Source of the DNA: JAMXLO01 sp964427005
GTDB taxonomy: Bacteria > Pseudomonadota > Alphaproteobacteria > Acetobacterales > Acetobacteraceae
Assembly: GCA_964427005.1 (NCBI GenBank)
Contig: CAYRTL010000150.1
Coordinates: forward strand, 1 to 10,373
Reading direction: 5' to 3'
Length of the DNA: 10,373 nucleotides
Shown one piece after another: positions 6,453 to 10,373 of the stretch. Below the pieces are notes generated by a model. It did not search any database, was not told the DNA's origin, and saw only the letters and a program-made list of their open reading frames with translations. The position numbers were made by a program, and so were the translations under genes. How positions within the stretch are numbered: the stretch's first letter is position 1; every line of letters begins with the position of its first letter.

Positions 6453-6980
6453 ATGCAGTTGCCTTTCCTTCGTTCGACAATGGCGTTGGTTGCCGTGCTC
6501 GGAGCCTTGGGCACCACACCCGCCTGGGCACAGAACAATCCGAGCGTGGAAGAAATGGTACGTTCGCTCAGCCCCACCCCTGGCGGACCCGCCACGCGCG
6601 GCATCCGCGTCGGGCAGCAGCCAGCTTCGGCGCCCGCCGTCAGCCTGAACGTGCTGTTCGCCACCAACTCGGCTGACCTCACGCCGGCCGCGGTGCAGAC
6701 GCTGGACGATCTGGGCCGCGCGCTGACCGATCCGACGCTCGCGCCGTACCGGTTCCGCGTCGAGGGACACACCGACACGGTCGGTTCGCGCGACCGCAAC
6801 AAGGCGCTGTCGGACCGGCGCGCGATCGCTGTCGCTGAATACCTGACGCAGCGGTTCCATGTGGACCGCGCGCGACTGGAACCGGTGGGAATGGGTGAGG
6901 AGGGACTGGCCGTGCCGACGCCGGACCAGACCCCCGAAGCGCGCAACCGCCGCGTTCTGGTGGTCAATATCGGGAGCTAG
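6453..6980 (+). CDS. Secreted OmpA-domain protein, second of a tandem pair
   Basis: A 175-residue paralogue of the preceding gene with the same plan: a signal peptide (about 1-26, ending PAWA-Q), a linker with SLSPT ... ATRGIRV (38-52), and a C-terminal OmpA domain with VLFATNSADLTPAA (67-80), GHTDTVGSRDRNKALSDRRA (105-124, Asp108 and Arg122/123) and NRRVLVVNIGS at the end. The two proteins end in near-identical stretches (PTPDQTPE.RNRRV.VVNIGS), which shows a tandem duplication. GGAG sits seven bases before the ATG. Only 18 bp separate it from the first copy, so they are surely co-transcribed. The likely role is anchoring to or sensing peptidoglycan; no specific function can be assigned. Confidence 0.9.
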   Translation: MQLPFLRSTMALVAVLGALGTTPAWAQNNPSVEEMVRSLSPTPGGPATRGIRVGQQPASAPAVSLNVLFATNSADLTPAAVQTLDDLGRALTDPTLAPYRFRVEGHTDTVGSRDRNKALSDRRAIAVAEYLTQRFHVDRARLEPVGMGEEGLAVPTPDQTPEARNRRVLVVNIGS

Positions 6981-7003
6981 GAGCGGACTACCCTCGTCCG
7001 CTC
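6981..7003. terminator. Convergent-gene hairpin, perfect 8-bp stem
   Basis: GAGCGGAC (6981-6988), a seven-base loop, then GTCCGCTC (6996-7003) form a perfect inverted repeat. It begins at the first base after the stop codon of the second OmpA gene and overlaps the last codons and stop of the convergent dioxygenase gene, whose stop is at 6990-6988. Its position suggests a shared bidirectional terminator. No U-tract is present on either strand. Confidence 0.55.
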
Positions 7004-7971
7004 ACTGCATCCCACCACGGGCAGACGCCGGTCATGCGGTGATAGTTGCCTTCCATCACCTGCACCGGCGCGTGCTGTCCCATCAGCGATGGCATCGGCG
7101 GTCCACCACCGATCGCATCGAACAGCCCGTGGTGACCCCAATAGCTCGCGACTGTCATCATCTCCGATGGTTGCCAGGTCGCATCGTCCACCTCGACGCC
7201 GCCCCAGCCATACTCAACCAGGATGTCCGACGGCGTGCGCACGTAGAACGAGGTAACGAGGTCATTCGGATGCCGACCGAGCGTCGCCACGATGCGCTCC
7301 TTGTCACCCAGTGCGATGTCGTAGCCCTGTCCGACATCATCGAACGAATACAGCTCCACCATCAGGTGGTGCATGCCGCTATGCGGACCTTCGAACAGCG
7401 CCAGGCTGTGATGCCGCGGGTTGACGTGCAGGAAATACGCGGTCAGCGGCTTGCGGATGAAGTCGCTGATGCGGAAGCCGAGCAGATCGCGATAGAACGC
7501 CAGCGCGGTATCGGCACTCGGCACCATCAACACCGCATGGCCCATGCCGAGAGGCCCGGTGCGGAAGCCTGAAATGGAGCGCCCGGGAGTGAACGGCTTG
7601 TCGGCAACCTGGGCGCCATGGAATGCCTCCAGCCGGTTGCCGAACGGATCAGTGAACGAGATCAGCCCGGTGACAAAACGTTGGTCGGCCAACGCTGCCG
7701 GTTCGCGCTTGACCGCGACACCGGCACCTTCCAGCCGCCCCGCCAACGCATCGAGCGCAGCGGCGTCTGCCATTTCCCAGCCAAAGTAGCGTTGCCCTTC
7801 CGGCAGGGCGCGGTCGATCACCAGCCGCTGCTTCCTGTCGTCCATGCGGAAGGCGCGGACACCGGCGCCGCGATCCACCGGCTGCATGCCCAGCCAGTTG
7901 GTCGCGAAGTCCGTCCAGTCGTCCAGCTTTTCCGTGCCGATGCCGAGATAGCCGAGTGCCTGAATGGTCAT
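6988..7971 (-). CDS. Type I extradiol dioxygenase (BphC-like, VOC fold)
   Basis: A 327-residue two-domain VOC protein. The N-terminal, non-catalytic repeat covers about 5-118; the catalytic repeat covers about 142-258. The metal ligands of ring-cleaving Fe(II)/Mn(II) dioxygenases are in place: His145 (GMGHAVL), His202 (MHHLMVEL) and Glu253 (LVEYGWGG). The supporting residues His188 (NPRHHSLAL), His234 (GRHPND) and Tyr243 (FYVRTPS) also match 2,3-dihydroxybiphenyl 1,2-dioxygenase. The segment around 232-253 fits the extradiol signature except that Asp249 stands where Gly or Pro is normal. A tail of about 45 residues after 283 makes it longer than typical BphC. The start at 7971 follows a GGGGGG stretch seven bases upstream; the frame stays open further upstream but overlaps the flavoprotein gene. 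It lies 31 bp after the flavoprotein on the same strand, so the two probably form an operon. Expected reaction: meta-cleavage of a catechol; substrate unknown. Confidence 0.88.
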   Translation of the reverse strand: MTIQALGYLGIGTEKLDDWTDFATNWLGMQPVDRGAGVRAFRMDDRKQRLVIDRALPEGQRYFGWEMADAAALDALAGRLEGAGVAVKREPAALADQRFVTGLISFTDPFGNRLEAFHGAQVADKPFTPGRSISGFRTGPLGMGHAVLMVPSADTALAFYRDLLGFRISDFIRKPLTAYFLHVNPRHHSLALFEGPHSGMHHLMVELYSFDDVGQGYDIALGDKERIVATLGRHPNDLVTSFYVRTPSDILVEYGWGGVEVDDATWQPSEMMTVASYWGHHGLFDAIGGGPPMPSLMGQHAPVQVMEGNYHRMTGVCPWWDAVSGRG

Positions 7972-8002
7972 GATGTGCCCCCCGTGTTTGGGCCGGAGAC
8001 TA

Positions 8003-9268
8003 TCACGCCACGGCGCGTGCCGCATCCTCTCCGCTGATCCAGGCTCCGGCGACGGTGCTGGCGAGACCGTCGTGGCAGGCCTCGCCGGCGAACAGCAGAT
8101 GGCCGTCGGCCAACGGGCGCGCGAGTGCGGCGCGCGCATCGGCGCCGCCGGGCCGCACGAAGGTGTACGCGCCGCGGACGAATGGGTCCTGGTCCCAACG
8201 CGTCACCAGATGCGTGCCGCCGGCGAACAGCTTGTCCACGCGGCTGCCGAACAGAGCGCGCAACTGGCCGAGGGCGAAGTCCAGCGCCGCTGCGTTGCCG
8301 GCGCGCGCCAGATCCCACGCGATGGGACCGCCGATCCAGCCTTGCACGTAATCACGCTTATAGGGCCAGCATTGGAAGCCCATCGCGGGTTCGCCGCTGT
8401 ACCTCACCTGCCGGTCGATCGAGCAATGCAGCGGCAGGTCGAGCCGATCGGGGCCGGTGGCACGCAGCGCGACCTTGATCGCCAGTCCCAACGGCAGGGC
8501 ATGGATCGCCGCCTGCGTTTCGGCCGGAAGAGGTGGATCGAACGCGATGCCGCCCCCCGCCAATACTCCCGTGGATACAGTAATGATAGCGGATCGCGCC
8601 GACAGCACGCCACACGGTGTTTCAACCGCAACACCCCGGCCATTCCAGACGATGCGGGTGACAGGCGTGTTCAGCCTTATGTCGAGGCCCGCGCCGAACC
8701 GCCGCTCAACGAAGGCACCGATGCCGCCGTCCGGCACAAGATTGCCGCCGGACAGCAGATTGCGCTTCCAGTCGCGCAGGCTGAACTCATCCGCGCCGGC
8801 GCAGCAGATGATGGGACCTTCCCAGGTCTCCACCGTCACCGCCCATGGGTCATCCGGCATGGCCTGCGCCACGACGGCGAGCGGCGTATCATTGACCGTG
8901 CGGAGGATCTCCGCCGCCTTCGCCTCATACCGGTCCCACGCGCCGGCATAGTCGGCGTATTCCTCCGGCGTGGCCTCGCGTGTGCCGACGAACGTGCGCT
9001 CCACGCGCAACTCGTCGGACCGCAGCAGCTTGTCGCCTGCCGCTCGCGCGATCGACACCAGCGGATTGATCTCGGCGCTGTGCAGCCAGACCGCGCCCAT
9101 GTCAAACCACACGCCGCCCAGTTCGGCTGGATACGTCGTCCAGGCGCGGCCGCCGATGCGGCCCTGAGCTTCCAGGACCACCGCGCTGCGCCCCGCATCA
9201 CGCAGTGCTGTTGCGGCGCCCAGCCCCGCGAGGCCGGCGCCGATCACGATAACATCGACATCGGCCAC
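8003..9268 (-). CDS. FAD-dependent amine oxidase-like flavoprotein
   Basis: A 421-residue cytoplasmic flavoprotein of the flavin monoamine oxidase group. The N-terminal Rossmann motif is IVIGAGLAGLGAA (7-19), with ribose-binding Glu33 in VVLEAQGRIGGRAW (30-43). The substrate domain includes FDPPLP (243-248) and Lys265 in GLAIKVALRA, corresponding to the lysine near flavin N5 in amine oxidases. The C-terminal FAD motif is FAGEACHDGLASTVAGAWISG (393-413). The position that carries the flavin-linking Cys in mammalian MAO is Ala here (RGAYTFVRPG, 365-374), so FAD is probably non-covalent. The start is GTG at 9268 with only a weak AGG upstream; no in-frame ATG fits before the Rossmann motif. It is the first gene of a pair with the extradiol dioxygenase and diverges from the acyl-CoA dehydrogenase. 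The substrate is not determined and may be an amine or another reduced carbon-nitrogen compound. Confidence 0.88.
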   Translation of the reverse strand: MADVDVIVIGAGLAGLGAATALRDAGRSAVVLEAQGRIGGRAWTTYPAELGGVWFDMGAVWLHSAEINPLVSIARAAGDKLLRSDELRVERTFVGTREATPEEYADYAGAWDRYEAKAAEILRTVNDTPLAVVAQAMPDDPWAVTVETWEGPIICCAGADEFSLRDWKRNLLSGGNLVPDGGIGAFVERRFGAGLDIRLNTPVTRIVWNGRGVAVETPCGVLSARSAIITVSTGVLAGGGIAFDPPLPAETQAAIHALPLGLAIKVALRATGPDRLDLPLHCSIDRQVRYSGEPAMGFQCWPYKRDYVQGWIGGPIAWDLARAGNAAALDFALGQLRALFGSRVDKLFAGGTHLVTRWDQDPFVRGAYTFVRPGGADARAALARPLADGHLLFAGEACHDGLASTVAGAWISGEDAARAVA

Positions 9269-9292
9269 GGGCCGAACCTATCGTGGCCGCCT

Positions 9293-9300
9293 GAAGGAGG
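9293..9300 (+). promoter_or_regulatory. Strong ribosome binding site of the acyl-CoA dehydrogenase
   Basis: GAAGGAGG is nearly a full anti-16S complement and sits six bases before the ATG at 9307, which fixes that start. The whole divergent gap with the flavoprotein gene is only 38 bp (9269-9306), so promoters for both directions must overlap the coding sequences. Confidence 0.85.
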
Positions 9301-9306
9301 CCAGCC

Positions 9307-10373
9307 ATGCCCGATCACACCCCCGTCGAAACCGACACAATCGTCATCGACATGGTGCGGCGGTTCGCCACCGAGCGATTGGCACCCGGCGCGGCAGCAC
9401 GCGAGAAGGCCGGTTGCATCGAGCCGGAGATCATCCGCGAGCTGGGCGAACTGGGCGTGTTCGGCGCGACCACGCCAGCGCAGTGGGATGGGTCGGAAAT
9501 CGACCCGGTGACCTACGCGCTGCTGCTGGAGGAGATCGCCGCCGGCGACGGCTCGGTTTCCACGATGGTCAGCGTGCACAATTCTCCCACGTGCATCATC
9601 TTCGACCAGTACGGCACGGACGCGCAGAAGGATCGGTGGCTACGCAAGCTGGCTACTGGGGAGGCGGTAGGCTCGTTCGCCCTGACCGAACCGCAGGCAG
9701 GCTCCGATGCGTCCAACCTGAAGACGCGGGCGGTGAAGAAGGGCGACCGCTACATCATCAACGGCACCAAGCAGTTCATCTCGTCCGCGAGCGTGCCGGG
9801 CAGCACGGTGCTGTTCGCGGTGACCGATCCGAGCGCGGGACGCAAGGGCATCTCATGCTTCGTGGTGGACAAGGCGACGCCGGGATACGTGGTGGTGCGG
9901 AAGGAGGAGAAGCTCGGGCAGAAGGCGTCCGAGACCTGCGCGCTGGCGTTCCAGGACATGGAAGTGCCCGAGGACCAGCGTATCGGCGCCGAGGGCGAAG
10001 GCTACAAGATCGCGCTGTCCACGCTGGAGAGCGGACGCATCGGCATCGCCGCGCAGAGCGTGGGGATGGCGCGCGCGGCGCTGGACTACGCGGTTGGTTA
10101 CGCGAAGGAGCGCCACGCGTTCGGCGGCCGCATCATGGATCTGCAGGCGGTGGGGTTCCGGCTGGCTGACGCCAAGACGAAGCTGGAGGCTGCGCGGCAG
10201 TTGACGCTGCATGCGGCGCGACTGAAGGCGGAGGGCCGGCCGGCGCTGGAGGCGGCGTGCATGGCAAAGCTGTTCGCGAGTGAGGTGGCGGAGGCGGTGT
10301 GCACGGCCGCGATTCAGACGCTGGGCGGGTATGGGTATCTGGCGGACTTTCCGGTGGAGCGGATCTATCGCGA
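9307..10373 (+). CDS. Acyl-CoA dehydrogenase, partial (3' end outside window)
   Basis: The first 355 codons are present and open to the window edge. FAD-dependent acyl-CoA dehydrogenase introduces an alpha-beta double bond in an acyl-CoA thioester and passes electrons to ETF. The N-terminal helical domain (about 8-120) has LGVFGATTP (49-57) and LLLEEIAAGDGSVST (72-86). The first family signature is ALTEPQAGSDAS (125-136), followed by INGTKQFISSA (151-161). The middle beta-domain contains KLGQKASETCALAFQDMEVPED (202-223). The C-terminal helices contain ESGRIGIAAQSVGMA (241-255), ERHAFGG (268-274) and the second signature QTLGGYGYLADFPVERIYR (337-355). The sequence stops just before the QIYEGT-type segment that carries the catalytic glutamate in most short- and medium-chain members, so chain-length class and activity cannot be judged. 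It diverges from the flavoprotein-dioxygenase pair and may act in the same catabolic route. Confidence 0.95.
   Translation, partial: MPDHTPVETDTIVIDMVRRFATERLAPGAAAREKAGCIEPEIIRELGELGVFGATTPAQWDGSEIDPVTYALLLEEIAAGDGSVSTMVSVHNSPTCIIFDQYGTDAQKDRWLRKLATGEAVGSFALTEPQAGSDASNLKTRAVKKGDRYIINGTKQFISSASVPGSTVLFAVTDPSAGRKGISCFVVDKATPGYVVVRKEEKLGQKASETCALAFQDMEVPEDQRIGAEGEGYKIALSTLESGRIGIAAQSVGMARAALDYAVGYAKERHAFGGRIMDLQAVGFRLADAKTKLEAARQLTLHAARLKAEGRPALEAACMAKLFASEVAEAVCTAAIQTLGGYGYLADFPVERIYR

Noticed and set aside
5826..6860. A 344-codon minus-strand frame across both OmpA genes
   Set aside because: It is internally repetitive only because the genes beneath are duplicated; there is no recognisable fold and no SD, and the sense frames are clear secreted OmpA-domain proteins.
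7972..8139. Upstream extension of the dioxygenase frame
   Set aside because: It overlaps the end of the flavoprotein gene, encodes low-complexity Arg/Pro/Ser sequence, and a VOC domain begins right at the ATG at 7971.
7964..9511. A 515-codon plus-strand frame opposite the flavoprotein
   Set aside because: It is a shadow of GC-rich codon use on the other strand; it runs into the acyl-CoA dehydrogenase in the wrong frame and shows no family motif.
9414..10169. A 251-codon plus-strand frame within the acyl-CoA dehydrogenase
   Set aside because: It is out of frame with the acyl-CoA dehydrogenase, whose own frame from 9307 has both family signatures and no stop up to the window edge.

Overview
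The window comes from a GC-rich proteobacterium, most likely an alphaproteobacterium. The reasons are strong G/C bias at third codon positions, a BacA/SbmA-type ABC transporter with a fused ATPase, soluble periplasmic OmpA-domain proteins, and a long GC-rich palindromic repeat of the kind scattered through alphaproteobacterial genomes. The genus cannot be fixed from this sequence. No tRNA, rRNA, CRISPR array, transposase or integrase is visible.

Left part (1-2590, minus strand): a cobalamin-controlled outer-membrane uptake unit. A clear adenosylcobalamin-type riboswitch (about 2555 to 2355) lies upstream of a BtuB-like TonB-dependent receptor (2261 to 168). A putative SD-sequestering expression platform sits between them. 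After the receptor comes a 25-codon hydrophobic peptide gene with its own SD (80 to 3), which is easily missed by gene finders. An 86-bp palindromic repeat (2145-2230) lies inside the 5' end of the receptor ORF, between the good SD and the signal peptide, so it either encodes an N-terminal extension or has displaced the start codon.

Middle part (2590-6980, plus strand): a class III (CaiB/BaiF) CoA-transferase starts divergently from the riboswitch. A structured, less GC-rich spacer follows, then a complete ABC transporter of the SbmA/BacA/YddA type with membrane domain and ATPase in one chain. A strong hairpin separates it from two tandem, clearly duplicated, secreted OmpA-C-domain proteins that lack a beta-barrel. 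In this transporter family a mycobacterial member imports vitamin B12, so its closeness to a B12-regulated receptor is suggestive but not proof.

Right part (6981-10373): a minus-strand pair encodes an FAD-dependent amine-oxidase-like flavoprotein followed by a two-domain type I extradiol dioxygenase (VOC fold) with a full set of active-site residues. They converge on the OmpA pair through a perfect 8-bp inverted repeat. Divergent from the flavoprotein, after only 38 bp, an acyl-CoA dehydrogenase begins and runs off the right edge just before its expected catalytic base. Flavin oxidase, ring-cleaving dioxygenase, acyl-CoA dehydrogenase and CoA-transferase together fit catabolism of an aromatic or amine compound, but the substrate is not readable here.

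The points most worth a second look are the palindrome embedded in the receptor start, the layout of the riboswitch expression platform, the small hydrophobic peptide, and the possible B12-uptake neighbourhood.
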